64,000 nucleotides of DNA, from assembly GCF_026262505.1 (NCBI RefSeq), contig NC_067205.1, positions 21,671,585 through 21,735,584 on the forward strand. The letters are read 5' to 3'. The DNA comes from Trichomonas vaginalis G3 (Eukaryota > Parabasalia > Trichomonadida > Trichomonadidae). Below, in pieces: positions 20,183-32,280 of the stretch; the first letter of the stretch is position 1; every line of letters starts with the position of its first letter. The notes beneath the pieces were generated by a model. It made no database searches. It saw only the letters and a list, made by a program, of their open reading frames with translations, and was not told the origin of the DNA. Made by a program: the position numbers and the translations under genes.

Positions 20183-20389
20183 GAATAACAAAACAATACA
20201 AAATTATCGCCGTCCTTTTTTTTCTTTCTTTCTCTTTTTTCTCTCTCTCTCTTTCTTTTCTCTTTCTCTTTTTACTCCTCTTTCTCTTTTCATCATTAAC
20301 GTAGAAAGATATATTAATATTATTTTAAAATTAAAAAAAAATAAAGAAAGTATAATAAGTAATTATTTATTATCGAATATATATGTAAA

Positions 20390-23300
20390 GTGATAATCTG
20401 AGGATAATCTGAGGAGGAGTTTGAGGATTAGACCTAGGAGTAGTTTGAGGATAAACTGAGGAGGAGTCTGAGGATTAGACTGAGGAGTAGTTTGATGATA
20501 ATCTGAGGAGGAGTCTGAGGATTAGACTGAGGAGTAGTTTGAGGATAATCTGAGGAGGAGTCTGAGGATTAGACCGAGGAGTAGTTTGAGGAGCTTGAGG
20601 ATAATCTGAGGAGTTTGAGGATAATCGGAGGAGGAGTCTGAGGATTAGACTGGGGAGTTTGAGGAGTAGTCTGAGGATAATCTGAGGAGGAGTCTGAGGA
20701 TTAGACCGAGGAGTAGTTTGAGCGAGGAGTAGTTTGAGGAGTAGTCTGAGGAGTTTGAGGATAATCTGAGGAGGAGTCTGAGGATTAGACTGAGGATTAG
20801 ACTGAGGAGTTTGAGGAGTAGTTTGAGGATAATCTGAGGAGGAGTCTGAGGATTAGACCGAGGAGTAGTTTGAGGATAATCTGAGGAGGAGTCTGAGGAT
20901 TAGACCGAGGAGTAGTTTGAGGAGTAGTCTGAGGAGTTTGAGGATAATCTGAGGAGGAGTCTGAGGATTAGACTGAGGAGTTTGAGGAGTAGTCTGAGGA
21001 TAAACTGAGGAGGAGTCTGAGGATTAGACTGAGGAGTAGTTTGATGATAATCTGAGGAGGAGTCTGAGGATTAGACTGAGGAGTAGTTTGAGGATAATCT
21101 GAGGAGGAGTCTGAGGATTAGACCGAGGAGTAGTTTGAGAGAGTAGTCTGAGGAGTTTGAGGATAATCTGAGGAGGAGTCTGAGGATTAGACTGAGGAGT
21201 TTGAGGAGTAGTCTGAGGATAAACTGAGGAGGAGTCTGAGGATTAGACTGAGGAGTAGTTTGAGGATAATCTGAGGAGGAGTCTGAGGAGTTTGAGGAGT
21301 AGTCTGAGGATAATCTGAGGAGGAGTCTGAGGATTAGACCGAGGAGTAGTTTGAGGAGTAGTCTGAGGAGTTTGAGGATAATCTGAGGAGGAGTCTGAGG
21401 ATTAGACTGAGGAGTTTGAGGAGTAGTCTGAGGATAATCTGAGGAGGAGTCTGAGGATTAGACCGAGGAGTAGTTTGAGCGAGGAGTAGTTTGAGGAGTA
21501 GTCTGAGGAGTTTGAGGATAATCTGAGGAGGAGTCTGAGGATTAGACCGAGGAGTAGTCTGAGGGGCTTGAGGATAATCTGAGGAGTTTGAGGATAATCT
21601 GAGGAGGAGTCTGAGGATTAGACTGAGGAGTTTGAGGAGTAGTTTGAGGATAATCTGAGGAGTTTGAGGATAATCTGAGGAGGAGTCTGAGGGTTAGACC
21701 GAGGAGAAGTTTGAGGAGTTTGAGGATAATCTGAGGAGGAGTCTGAGGATTAGACTGAGGAGTTTGAGGAGTAGTTTGAGGATAATCTGAGGAGGAGTCT
21801 GAGGATAATCTGAGGAGGAGTTTGAGGATTAGACCGAGGAGTAGTTTGAGGAGTAGTCTGAGGATTAGTCTGAGGATAATCTGAGGAGTTTGAGGATAAT
21901 CTGAGGAGGAGTCTGAGGATTAGACTGAGGAGTAGTTTGAGCGAGGAGTAGTTTGAGGATAATCTGAGGAGTTTGAGGATAATCTGAGGAGGAGTCTGAG
22001 GATTAGACTGAGGAGTTTGAGGAGTAGTTTGAGGATAATCTGAGGAAGAGTCTGAGGAGTTTGAGGAGTAGTTTGAGGATAATCTGAGGAGGAGTCTGAG
22101 GATTAGACCGAGGAGTAGTTTGAGGATAATCTGAGGAGGAGTCTGAGGAGTTTGAGGAGTAGTTTGAGGATAATCTGAGGAGGAGTCTGAGGATTAGACC
22201 GAGGAGTAGTTTGAGGATAATCTGAGGAGGAGTCTGAGGATTAGACTGAGGAGTAGTTTGATGATAATCTGAGGAGGAGTCTGAGGATTAGACCGAGGAG
22301 TAGTCTGAGGAGTTTGAGGATAATCTGAGGAGTTTGAGGAGTAGTCTGAGGATAATCTGAGGAGGAGTCTGAGGATTAGACCGAGGAGTAGTTTGAGGAT
22401 AATCTGAGGAGGAGTCTGAGGATTAGACTGAGGAGTAGTTTGATGATAATCTGAGGAGGAGTCTGAGGATTAGACTGAGGAGGAGTTTGAGGATTAGACC
22501 AAGGAGTAGTCTGAGGAGTTTGAGGATAATCTGAGGAGGAGTCTGAGAATTAGACCGAGGAGTAGTTTGAGGAGTAGTCTGAGGAGTTTGAGGATAATCT
22601 GAGGAGGAGTCTGAGGATTAGACTGAGGAGTTTGAGGAGTAGTTTGAGGATAATCTGAGGAGTTTGAGGATAATCTGAGGAGGAGTCTGAGGGTTAGACC
22701 GAGGAGTAGTCTGAGGAGTTTGAGGATAATCTGAGGAGGAGTCTGAGGATTAGACCGAGGAGTAGTTTGAGGATAATCTGAGGAGGAGTCTGAGGATAAT
22801 CTGAGGAGGAGTTTGAGGATTAGACCGAGAGTATTGAGGAGTAGTCTGAGGATTAGTCTGAGGATAATCTGAGGAGTTTGAGGATAATCTGAGGAGGAGT
22901 CTGAGGATTAGACTGAGGAGTAGTTTGAGCGAGGAGTAGTTTGAGGATAATCTGAGGAGTTTGAGGATAATCTGAGGAGGAGTCTGAGGAGTAGACTGAG
23001 GAGTTTGAGGAGTAGTTTGAGGATAATCTGAGGAGGAGTCTGAGGAGTTTGAGGAGTAGTTTGGATAATCTGAGGAGAGTCTGAGGATTAGACCGAGGAG
23101 TAGTTTGAGGATAATCTGAGGAGGAGTCTGAGGATTAGACTGAGGAGTTTGAGGAGTAGTTTGAGGATAATCTGAGGAGGAGTCTGAGGAGTTTGAGGAG
23201 TAGTTTGAGGATAATCTGAGGAGGAGTCTGAGGATTAGACCGAGGAGTAGTTTGAGGAGTAGTCTGAGGAGTTTGAGGAGTAGTCTGAGGATAATCTGAG

Positions 23301-26300
23301 GAGGAGTCTGAGGATTAGACCGAGGAGTAGTTTGAGGATAATCTGAGGAGGAGTCTGAGGATTAGACTGAGGAGTAGTTTGATGATAATCTGAGGAGGAG
23401 TCTGAGGATTAGACCGAGGAGTAGTTTGAGGAGTAGTCTGAGGAGTTTGAGGATAATCTGAGGAGGAGTCTGAGGATTAGACCGAGGAGTAGTCTGAGGG
23501 GCTTGAGGATAATCTGAGGAGTTTGAGGATAATCTGAGGAGGAGTCTGAGGATTAGACCGAGGAGTAATTTGAGGAGTAGTCTGAGGAGTTTGAGGATAA
23601 TCTGAGGAGTTTGAGGATAATCTGAGGAGGAGTCTGAGGATTAGACTGAGGAGTTTGAGGAGTAGTCTGAGGAGTCTGAGGATAATCTGAGGAGGAGTCT
23701 GAGGGTTAGACCGAGGAGTAGTTTGAGGATAATCTGAGGAGGAGTCTGAGGATTAGACCGAGGAGTAGTTTGAGGATAATCTGAGGAGGAGTCTGAGGAT
23801 AATCTGAGGAGGAGTTTGAGGATTAGACCAAGGAGTAGTCTGAGGAGTTTGAGGATAATCTGAGGAGGAGTTTGAGGATTAGACCGAGGAGTAGTTTGAG
23901 GAGTAGTCTGAGGATTAGTCTGAGGATAATCTGAGGAGTTTGAGGATAATCTGAGGAGGAGTCTGAGGATTAGACTGAGGAGTAGTTTTGAGCGAGAGTA
24001 GTTTGAGGATAATCTGAGAGTTTGAGGATAATCTGAGGAGGAGTCTGAGGATTAGACTGAGGAGTTTGAGGAGTAGTTTGAGGATAATCTGAGGAAGAGT
24101 CTGAGGAGTTTGAGGAGTAGTTTGAGGATAATCTGAGGAGGAGTCTGAGGATTAGACCGAGGAGTAGTTTGAGGATAATCTGAGGAGTAGTCTGAGGATT
24201 AGACCGAGGAGTAGTCTGAGGAGCTTGAGGATAATCTGAGGAGTCTGAGGATAATCTGAGGAGGAGTCTGAGGATTAGACCGAGGAGTAGTTTGAGGAGT
24301 AGTCTGAAGAGTCTGCGGATAATCTGAGGAGGAGTCTGAGGATTAGACCGAGGAGTAGTTTGAGGAGTAGTCTGAAGAGTCTGCGGATAATCTGAGGAGG
24401 AGTCTGAGGATTAGACCGAGGAGTAGTCTGAGGAGCTTGAGGATAATCTGAGGAGTTTGAGGATAATCTGAGGAGGAGTCTGAGGATTAGACTGAGGAGT
24501 TTGAGGAGTAGTCTGAGGAGTCTGAGGATAATCTGAGGAGGAGTCTGAGGAGTTTGAGGAGTAGTCTGAGGATAATCTGAGGAGGAGTCTGAGGATTAGA
24601 CCGAGGAGTAGTTTGAGGATAATCTGAGGAGGAGTCTGAGGATAATCTGAGGAGGAGTTTGAGGATTAGACCGAGGAGTAGTCTGAGGAGTTTGAGGATA
24701 ATCTGAGGAGGAGTCTGAGGATAATCTGAGGAGGAGTCTGAGGAGTTTGAGGAGTAGTCTGAGGATAATCTGAGGAGGAGTCTGAGGATTAGACCGAGGA
24801 GTAGTTTGAGGATAATCTGAGGAGGAGTCTGAGGATAATCTGAGGAGGAGTTTGAGGATTAGACCGAGGAGTAGTCTGAGGAGTTTGAGGATAATCTGAG
24901 GAGGAGTCTGAGGATAATCTGAGGAGGAGTTTGAGGATTAGACCGAGGAGTAGTCTGAGGGGCTTGAGGATAATCTGAGGAGTTTGAGGAGTAGTCTGAG
25001 GATAATCTGAGGAGGAGTCTGAGGATTAGACCGAGGAGTAGTTTGAGCGAGGAGTAGTTTGAGGAGTAGTCTGAGGAGTTTGAGGATAATCTGAGGAGGA
25101 GTCTGAGAATTAGACCGAGGAGTAGTTTGAGGAGTAGTCTGAGGAGTTTGAGGATAATCTGAGGAGGAGTCTGAGGATTAGACTGAGGAGTTTGAGGAGT
25201 AGTTTGAGGATAATCTGAGGAGGAGTCTGAGGATTAGACTGAGGAGTTTGAGGAGTAGTTTGAGGATAATCTGAGGAGGAGTCTGAGGATTAGACTGAGG
25301 AGTAGTTTGATGATAATCTGAGGAGGAGTCTGAGGATTAGACTGAGGAGTTTGAGGAGTAGTTTGAGATAATCTGAGGAGTTTGAGGATAATCTGAGGAG
25401 GAGTCTGAGGATTAGACGAGGAGTAGTCTGAGGAGTTTGAGGATAATCTGAGGAGGAGTCTGAGGATAATCGAGGAGAGTTTGAGGATTAGACCGAGGAG
25501 TAGTCTGAGGAGTTTGAGGATAATCTGAGGAGGAGTCTGAGGATTAGACCGAGGAGTAGTTTGAGGATAATCTGAGGAGGAGTCTGAGGATAATCTGAGG
25601 AGGAGTTTGAGGATTAGACCGAGGAGTAGTCTGAGGGGCTTGAGGATAATCTGAGGAGTTTGAGGAGTAGTCTGAGGATAATCTGAGGAGGAGTCTGAGG
25701 ATTAGACCGAGGAGTAGTTTGAGGATAATCTGAGGAGTTTGAGGATAATCTGAGGAGGAGTCTGAGGATTAGACTGAGGAGTTTGAGGAGTATTGAGGAT
25801 CTGAGGAGTTTGAGGATAATCTGAGGAGGAGTCTGAGGATTAGACCGAGGAGTAGTCTGAGGAGCTTGAGGAGTAGTCTGAGGAGTTTGAGGATAATCTG
25901 AGGAGGAGTCTGAGGATTAGACTGAGGAGTTTGAGGAGTAGTTTGAGGATAATCTGAGGAGGAGTCTGAGGATTAGACCGAGGAGAAGTTTGAGGATAAT
26001 CTGAGGAGGAGTCTGAGGATAATCTGAGGAGGAGTTTGAGGATTAACGAGAGGAGTCTGGGTTGAGGATGATCTGAGGAGTTTGAGGATAATCTGGAGGA
26101 GTCTGAGGATTAGACCGAGGAGAAGTTTGAGGATAATCTGAGGAGGAGTCTGAGGATAATCTGAGAGGTTTGGATTAGACCGAGGAGTAGTCTGAGGAGT
26201 TTGAGGATAATCTGAGGAGGAGTCTGAGGATTAGACCGAGGAGTAGTTTGAGGAGTAGTCTGAGGAGTTTGAGGATAATCTGAGGAGGAGTCTGCGGATA

Positions 26301-26555
26301 ATCTGAGGAGTAGTTTCAGAGTAGTCTAGGAGTAGTCTGAGGAACTAGTCTCAGGACTAGTCTGATGAGGAGGACTCTAAGGAGTAGTCTGAAGAGTAGT
26401 CTCAGGAGGAAGATCTGAGGAGGAGTCTTATGAGGAAGATCTGAGGAGTAGTCTGATGAGGAGGGGTCTAAGGAGTAGTCTGAGAATGATGAGTAATCTG
26501 ATAAGGAGTAGTCTGAGGATGATCTGAGGATAACCTGATGACTAGTCTAGGAGTG
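20390..26555. repeat. 6.1 kb purine-rich satellite built from GAGGA-type units
   Basis: Irregular tandem array of 9-12 bp modules: GAGGAGTCT, GAGGATTAGAC(T/C), GAGGAGTAGTTT and GAGGATAATCT, with C nearly confined to CTGAGG and GACCGAGG. Modules are combined into variable higher-order units (a common one is about 50-60 bp), with occasional single-base losses, some of which may be assembly errors. The array degrades toward its right end from about 26290. There is no long reading frame on either strand. Confidence 0.95.
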
Positions 26556-27055
26556 GTCTAATAAAAATGTAAAATATTTTCAAAGAAAAAATTCTATGAA
26601 TTTTATATTTTAATTCTTACATTATACTGAATATAAATAAACATAATATCAAAATTTGAAATTGAACACGCCAAAAAATTGATAATCCACATTTCAATAT
26701 TTTGTAAGTGGCGTACTTTTTGAATACTCGCCATACCTTGGAGTTCTCAATTTGAATTCGCCTTTATTTGGGCGACCTCAGAAAAATACGCCATTAAGAA
26801 AATATTGTATGAGATTTTAAATTTGAACACGCTCTACCTTAAGGAATTAAATTTATTAAGATATATTTATATATAATAAACGAATAATTAAAAAAAGTAT
26901 TTCATCGCTTATGTAAGTTTCAAAAAAATCACGAAAATAAAAAAATCAAGATTAAAATTTTATTTTTAATTTTTGAATTTCTCAAATGGCGAAATTTTTG
27001 GGCGAACAAAAAAAATGTACGCCCGGTCAAATGGCGTGTTTAACGCATCCCTACA
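26556..27055. other. AT-rich subterminal region of the satellite unit
   Basis: No gene. It contains scattered GGCG/CGCC motifs (26707, 26728, 26762, 26797, 26987, 27001) echoing the left side near 20105-20160, and ends in the right inverted repeat. Confidence 0.5.
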
Positions 27056-27470
27056 TTACAAATTGATCCTTGCAGTATTGTACTGTTGATTTCGCCTTGG
27101 AAAAAAAGTTAATTGGCCATCCACAGGATATTGACTTTCAAATGAACAGAATTTATCAATAACAATGTTAGTATTAGAACTAATTATTTCTATTGTGCCC
27201 GAACCTTCTGAAAAAATGTTTTCGTAAAGTAAAATCGAGTAATTATTTGAAAACATGATTTGGACTGCTCTATTTTTAAGTCCGATGAACTTGCAGATGT
27301 ACGCAAAACATTTGCCCTTGCTTGCGGTGACGTATCGAACTTCACCTGTAAAGACGGAAGATGGAGGCTCAATTCCTTCATAATAAAGATGCCAAATACT
27401 ACTTGAAACATCTTCACAATGAACATATTTCTTCAAAACAATTAATTTGTACTTTGCAGTGAGTCAAAAA
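27056..27470 (-). pseudogene. Beta-helix surface-type protein, 5' fragment
   Basis: Open from 27436 (MKKYVHCEDVSSSIWHLYYE) through CFAYICKFIGLKNRAVQI and NIVIDKFCSFESQYPVDG to 27056. Its sequence is cut off at the border of the satellite unit. The preceding TAKYKLIVL codons run upstream without another ATG. This is the best preserved version of the family's N-terminal domain in the window. Confidence 0.6.
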
Positions 27471-27582
27471 GACGAGTGTGGTAGAATTTACGAAAAAGTG
27501 ACACTAGAAAAGTGACACTTAACCTTAAATTTCCAAACACTATTTTTTGATTGTATTTTGTTATTTATATATTTATATATAT

Positions 27583-27881
27583 AAATATATTTATATATGT
27601 ATATATTTATATATGTATATATTTATATATGTATATATTTATATATGTATATATTTATATATGTATATATTTATATATGTATATATTTATATATGTATAT
27701 ATTTATATATGTATATATTTATATATGTATATATTTATATATGTATATATTTATATATGTATATATTTATATATGTATATATTTATATATGTATATATTT
27801 ATATATGTATATATTTATATATGTATATATTTATATATGTATATATTTATATATGTATATATTTATATATGTATATATTTA
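27583..27881. repeat. 16-bp minisatellite (ATATATTTATATATGT), about 18-19 copies
   Basis: Nearly perfect tandem repeats of a 16-bp unit. Because 16 is not a multiple of three, the three plus-strand frames all stay open and look like Tyr/Ile-rich peptides, but these are artefacts of the repeat. Confidence 0.95.
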
Positions 27882-28150
27882 AAAGACGGTGGTTCACCAA
27901 CATGATTATGAAAATGATGTCCATTTACAAATCTGTATTGATTAGATTTCATTTCAAAGGTAATGTTAGCACTACAACTTCCCCATCTACAGTAATGTCT
28001 AATAATTGTTACTCCATCTGAATTCAAATGCGAATCTTTCCGATAATTGCAGTTAGCACGCATCTCTGCTTGAACTCCATATTGAAGATAATGAATGAAA
28101 TCAATATATTGTTTTGTATCAGCAAGGGGTGCAGGAACGGATTGATTCAT
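27882..28150 (-). pseudogene. FLYWCH-type zinc-finger fragment of a MULE-like gene, truncated by the minisatellite
   Basis: About 85 residues start MNQSVPAPLADTKQYIDF at 28150. The segment [18 protein letters not shown], followed by a [12 protein letters not shown] block, has the C-x4-C...H-x-H spacing of FLYWCH/FAR1-type zinc fingers found at the N-terminus of Mutator-like transposases. The frame then runs into the minisatellite, so the transposase core is gone. A TCACTTTTTT initiator motif precedes the start, so the promoter remains. Confidence 0.5.
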
Positions 28151-29207
28151 TTAAAAAATGAAAAAAGTGAGAATTGTAAATAATTAAGGTTAATATTGAA
28201 TAAATAATACATCAAACTAGTTTTAGAGTTGATAGTAAGAAGCGAAGAACACTACCAGTAAGATACAGCAGTAGTAGCTGCTTCATGCTGCATTGAGTAT
28301 TGTTGAATTAATTTGAAGTAGTGGTTTTTGAAATCAGCACCCCTATAGAGCGCTGGCGACCGAAACACCACTAGTAAGATTGTGTATTAGAAACTGCTTC
28401 ATGCTGTGTTGAGTAAGCTTCGATATCTTTATCAGACCACCTTTAAATTAACCACTCACATTCTCACTGTGGTCCATCTAAAATTTGTAAACTTTATGAC
28501 ATAAAATTATATTATATGCAGGATCCCACCTATTACTTAATCTTTTTGGAATAAATGTTTTATAATATTTATCGATTGATTGTAATTTTTTGTATAAAAA
28601 AAGTTTTTTATTTATATTAAAAATATATTCGGTTAATGATATTATCTTATAATTTGTAAATAAATCTAGTAATAAAATAACTTTAATAGTTGGTGTCACT
28701 TTTTCGAAAATTCTGGTTTTTTCGTCAAAAAGACTCAACAATTAAATATAAAAAGAAAGGGGGTAACACCAATTTTCGGATTAAATTTTTTCAAAATGTC
28801 AGTAATTTTTGCGGTTTTTATCAGCGGCGAGATTGCGAGCTCGCATTTTGAAATAAATTTTGGAACATTTTCTTTGAAAAATAGGTTTATAACAAATAAA
28901 TATATTATTTTTGTGTTTTCTTGAAGAATCTTTCGTGAAATTTTAACATTCTTCTCTAACTTCTCAATTTCATTATCTCAATCACTCACATTAGAGTTTC
29001 TCTCTAATTCAATTGAATTGGATGAATATCATGATGATGAGTCAGCATTTTTGTGTTTTTTGTATGAAATATGTTCTTTATAATCTTGTTTTCTTTGGTA
29101 ATTTTTGATGATTTGTGATGATATGTTGTGTTTTCTTGATGAAAATCACGATGTTTCTTTGTGAATTCTTCAATTTGTTTTTGGAGTTTGCAAATAAACT
29201 TTTTAGA
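28151..29207. other. Repeat-rich stretch without intact genes
   Basis: Two diverged copies of a segment with CTGCTTCATGCTG lie about 125 bp apart (28279 and 28402). From about 28725 the dispersed repeat seen at 16885 follows, with its GGCGAGATTGCGAGCTC block. At 29045-29205 the minus strand repeats the Lys/His-rich 3' part of the broken coiled-coil gene at 11330. Small AT-rich open frames such as 28478-28741 have no protein-like features. Confidence 0.5.
28161..28170 (-). promoter_or_regulatory. Trichomonad initiator (Inr) motif upstream of 28150
   Basis: Minus-strand TCACTTTTTTCATT starts 20 bases before the ATG, matching the T. vaginalis Inr pattern. Confidence 0.6.
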
Positions 29208-29634
29208 TTGATTTCTGCTTCTCTAATGAGCGCACCTTCTTCACTATTGGTTGATTTGCCTGGTGAGATAGGAGCAATTGCTAGTAGTTGTGAACGAATT
29301 GTGATATTTGTTGTTAATCTACGAGAAAGCTCAGTAGAAGGTCCAAAATATGCATTTCCGATTGTTTGATGAGGTGTATCATAAATCTGTACTTGGATGT
29401 TTTAAGCAAATTTCAATTAAAACTGCTTTTGTAATGATATGTTGATCTGTAATTTTAGCTACATCAGCAGCTTCTTTGACAACGTCTTGCAGTATTTTTC
29501 CTGCTACTATTGAAAGAATATGACCTGCTTTAATGTTAGACAATTTATCTAACAGATAAAACAGGAAATGGAACTGAAAATGCTTTTTTCGTTGTTTTTT
29601 CCGCTTCTTTTTGTTCTGTTATTTCTGTAGACAT
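29208..29634 (-). pseudogene. Broken unknown gene (helical and Ser/Thr-rich segments)
   Basis: Starts MSTEITEQKEAEKTTKKAF at 29634. After one slip it reads LLDKLSNIKAGHILSIVAGK and onward to LIEICLKHPS, and after a second slip DTPHQTIGNAYFGPSTELSR and onward. The three pieces give about 140 residues of plausible protein in order, so it is a real gene remnant or a frameshifted live gene. No family was recognised. It runs directly into the coiled-coil-like repeat at 29205. Confidence 0.35.
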
Positions 29635-29640
29635 TGTCAA

Positions 29641-31070
29641 AGTTTGTGAATTTTGGAAGGCATAAAAGATTGTGATGTTTACAATTTATTTTGACACTCA
29701 ATGAGCTTTTAAAAAAATTGTTTTTAAGACTAAAAATTAAGTTTATTCAAACAACAATGATACAAATAGGTAATTTACTTAGTATATTTTTATCTCCCTC
29801 AAGCTCGAGTCTCGAGGGGAAATAACTGTTTTTTTAGCTGGCAGATTTTTTAAGCAACAAACGGGGGACATTAATATAAATTCCAAAAATAGATCCTTTT
29901 CAGTATATATATATATATATTTGTATTTTTTTTCTTGATTTTAATGTTTTTCGATATTCAATAGTTTAATTAGGTGATGAAAGAAGTCACTCAACTCAGG
30001 GTGCCCCATGGAGATTGAATCAAGGAGTAATAATGAAATTATAGATTATATTAGTTGAGTTTATATCATATGTGTGTGATAATGAGTGATTTATGAGAAA
30101 GAATTCAATGTTATTATTACATATTAACAAATTTAGCTATATTTGAATATTAATGAATTTCCAACGATTTGGTATTAGGGGATGCTTTCTATCAATGCTA
30201 AAACATAAAATAAAATTTAAAATGGAGAAATATAAGCCAGAATCCTTGAATAACTTGGTGAAATACAAAATAATGATATAGAAAAATATAACTCTACAAT
30301 ATAGAATGTTTCAAAGTAGGAAATGAGCTAAATAATTTGGTAAACTTTCCATGGGAAGGATTTGAAAGGATTTTGCTATAATAAGTGTATAATATATGTG
30401 ATGGGAAATTGATTAGAACATGAGTTTAAAGGATTAAACCTGAAAAAATAATTAGAATATATACTGAAATAAATGAAATAATTTATATAAAAATAAAGGA
30501 TTTAGCTAAAATATTTAAATAACTCTCGATCCCAAAATTCACAAAGTATTCAAAAGTTTCGAGAAATTTAATTTTTAATAAAATTTTCGAAATTTAATTT
30601 TTTTCGAAAGTGTCAAATAACGTATTTTCTTTCAGAAATATTTTTCAAAAATTTCATGTTCTCCTTGATTATCAATGTACAGTGAGTAATATTTTTTGAC
30701 GATGTCAGAAATTTTTTGATTAGTTTACAATTTTATTTGAATAGTTTACAATTTTTTGCATAGATCAATTCCTAATATTATTATATATACATTTTAATTA
30801 TTACAATTTTGGTCGCTCAAATTCAAAAACCATAAAGTTTTGAGAGTTGGAGTACTTCTGTGATGAAGAGGGTTTTTTTTTCAGAATGTTTATTAAGGAT
30901 ACCCTTACATTGCGTAGTTAGAAAGAGAATATGATATTGTCATGATTGCTAAAGTTTTAGGCTCCAGAAATGAATATACATCAAACTGAAACAATTAATA
31001 AATTGAATGAACTTTTGAGAGGTTCTCAAATAAAAAAAATTATCTAATTTTTTACAATATTACTATTATT
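29641..31070. other. AT-rich stretch without recognised genes, left flank of element 2
   Basis: No reading frame or RNA gene is supported. It contains a short (AT)n run near 29905 and AT-rich DNA up to the A-tract at 31071 where element 2 begins. Confidence 0.5.
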
Positions 31071-31142
31071 AAAAAAAAAAAAAAAAAGGTAGTGGGGCCT
31101 CCAGGCACTTCGTGCCCTCTAGCCCTGAAGATGTTTAGTATA
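31071..31142. repeat. Left terminal repeat of element 2
   Basis: A 17-base A-tract is followed by GGTAGTGGGGCCTCCAGG, the palindromic GGCACTTCGTGCC and CCTGAAGATGTTTAGTATAA. Its inner third (GAAGATGTTTAGTATAAATG) is repeated at about 31162-31196; in element 3 nearly the whole repeat is duplicated. Confidence 0.9.
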
Positions 31143-31331
31143 AATGAAGTTTTTATTCGGAGGGCTTCCCGAAGATGTTTAGTATAAATGAAGTTTTTAT
31201 TCGGAAAATTGTTAGTCTTCTGGGTCGAAAACATTATATAATGTGTCGCTTTTCACAAATTATATATGTTTTCATGTTTTGTCACTTTTCTGTCACTTTT
31301 CAGGAAAAAACATTTTTATTATTATATATAA

Positions 31332-32141
31332 ATGAATTTTACAAAACCACCGTTACCGTTCTTTGGAAATAAGAGTAAATGTAAAGATATTATATTGAGA
31401 GAACTTAAGAAACTACCGAATGGTCTAACATTTGTAGATTTGTTCGGTGGAAGTTTCTATATATCCCATTTGTGCCATACAATATTCCCAGACTCAAAGA
31501 TTATATGCAATGACTTCGACAACTATATGGACCGTCTCAAACATATACCAGACACAAACAATATATTGAAAGAGTTAAAAGAAAAGATACCTATAGGTAA
31601 GATGGAACGTATACCATTAGATAACAAAAATATTGTGAGAGAGGTTTTGAAAAAAGCAGAATATATAGACTGGGATAGTATATCTGCTAGACTATTATAT
31701 AGTGGTTCTATAAGAGTTCATGACATTGAAACACTTATGTCAAACGTTTTATATCTTAACTATACAAATGTTTTCAAAGAGAACATAGAAAAATATATTG
31801 AGGGTATAGAGTTTGTGAGATGTCATTGACAGAGTTGTATGAAAAATATAAAGACAAGGAAATATTTTTTTAGTGGACCCGCCGTTCTATAACATGGGAT
31901 TTTCAATACCAAGTAGACTGGACTTTGAGAGACTCTTTAGAACTTTAGACGTTTTACATAACCATCATGCTTTTACTTTACATCCGATAAAAGTGGTTTG
32001 GAAACCGTTATGAGATGGTTAGAGGACATACATGACTATGAGTTTAGATATGACAAGATAGAATATGAGAGAGGTCCTATAAACTGGAGAAAGTGTCACA
32101 ATAAAGAAATTTTACTAGTAAGTAAATGTGGTTTGAAATAG
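31332..32141 (+). pseudogene. Dam-like DNA adenine N6-methyltransferase, element 2 copy, frameshifted
   Basis: The N-terminus KPPLPFFGNKSK is the usual start of D12-class adenine methyltransferases, followed by motif I-like FVDLFGGSFYIS (AdoMet binding). The catalytic motif IV is DPPF, in VDPPFY at about 31877. Open to 31829, then several indels shift the frame; the C-terminus KCHNKEILLVSKC is recovered, ending about 32141. The expected product is about 265 residues. Dam-type enzymes methylate adenine, usually in short palindromes. In a Maverick it could protect or mark element DNA. First gene inside the left terminus; the same gene opens element 3 at 56098. Confidence 0.85.
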
Positions 32142-32257
32142 GACTACTTGTTTTAGGTTTTTTCCATTGTGTCATTTATTTATTTGACGTGGCAGAAAGA
32201 TATAGAGAATATGAAGATGAACCAATGCCTGCAAATGTCCAGTATATGTACTCGTAA
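32126..32257 (+). CDS. Small single-pass membrane protein, 43 residues
   Basis: MWFEIGLLVLGFFHCVIYLF gives one hydrophobic helix, followed by a charged tail (DVAERYREYEDEPMPANV). The start overlaps the end of the methyltransferase by 16 bases in another frame. The tail sequence is conserved in element 3 (56884-57013), where the start region has lost one base. Small membrane proteins are common in lipid-associated viruses; the role here is unknown. Confidence 0.55.
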   Translation: MWFEIGLLVLGFFHCVIYLFDVAERYREYEDEPMPANVQYMYS

Positions 32258-32280
32258 GAGATATTTTTATCTAATATTAA

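Larger units (their letters stand above)
20096..27053. mobile_element. TIR-bounded 7 kb unit containing a giant satellite (non-autonomous element, putative)
   Basis: The left end TAGGGATGCG at 20096 is matched by the inverted CGCATCCCTA ending at 27053. The similarity continues inward for about 30 bp (ACGCCAT and GACCG/CGGTC blocks). TACGCCAT-like motifs are repeated in both subterminal regions (20103, 20132, 26703, 26796, 27018-27036). Between them lie a perfect hairpin, a 400-bp simple-sequence zone and a 6.1 kb satellite. No transposase is present. Immediately right of the unit, the beta-helix family fragment begins mid-gene, so the unit or a deletion has truncated it. Confidence 0.55.

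Noticed and set aside
20390-26555. CRISPR-like or coding interpretation of the GAGGA array
   Set aside because: Units are short and contiguous without unique spacers, and no long frame exists on either strand.
27551-28021. Long plus-strand open frames rich in Tyr and Ile
   Set aside because: They come from a 16-bp tandem repeat that keeps all three frames open; composition is pure repeat.
28478-28741. Minus-strand 87-codon frame
   Set aside because: AT-rich composition gives a Lys/Ile/Leu peptide without any recognisable feature, and it is flanked by dispersed repeats.
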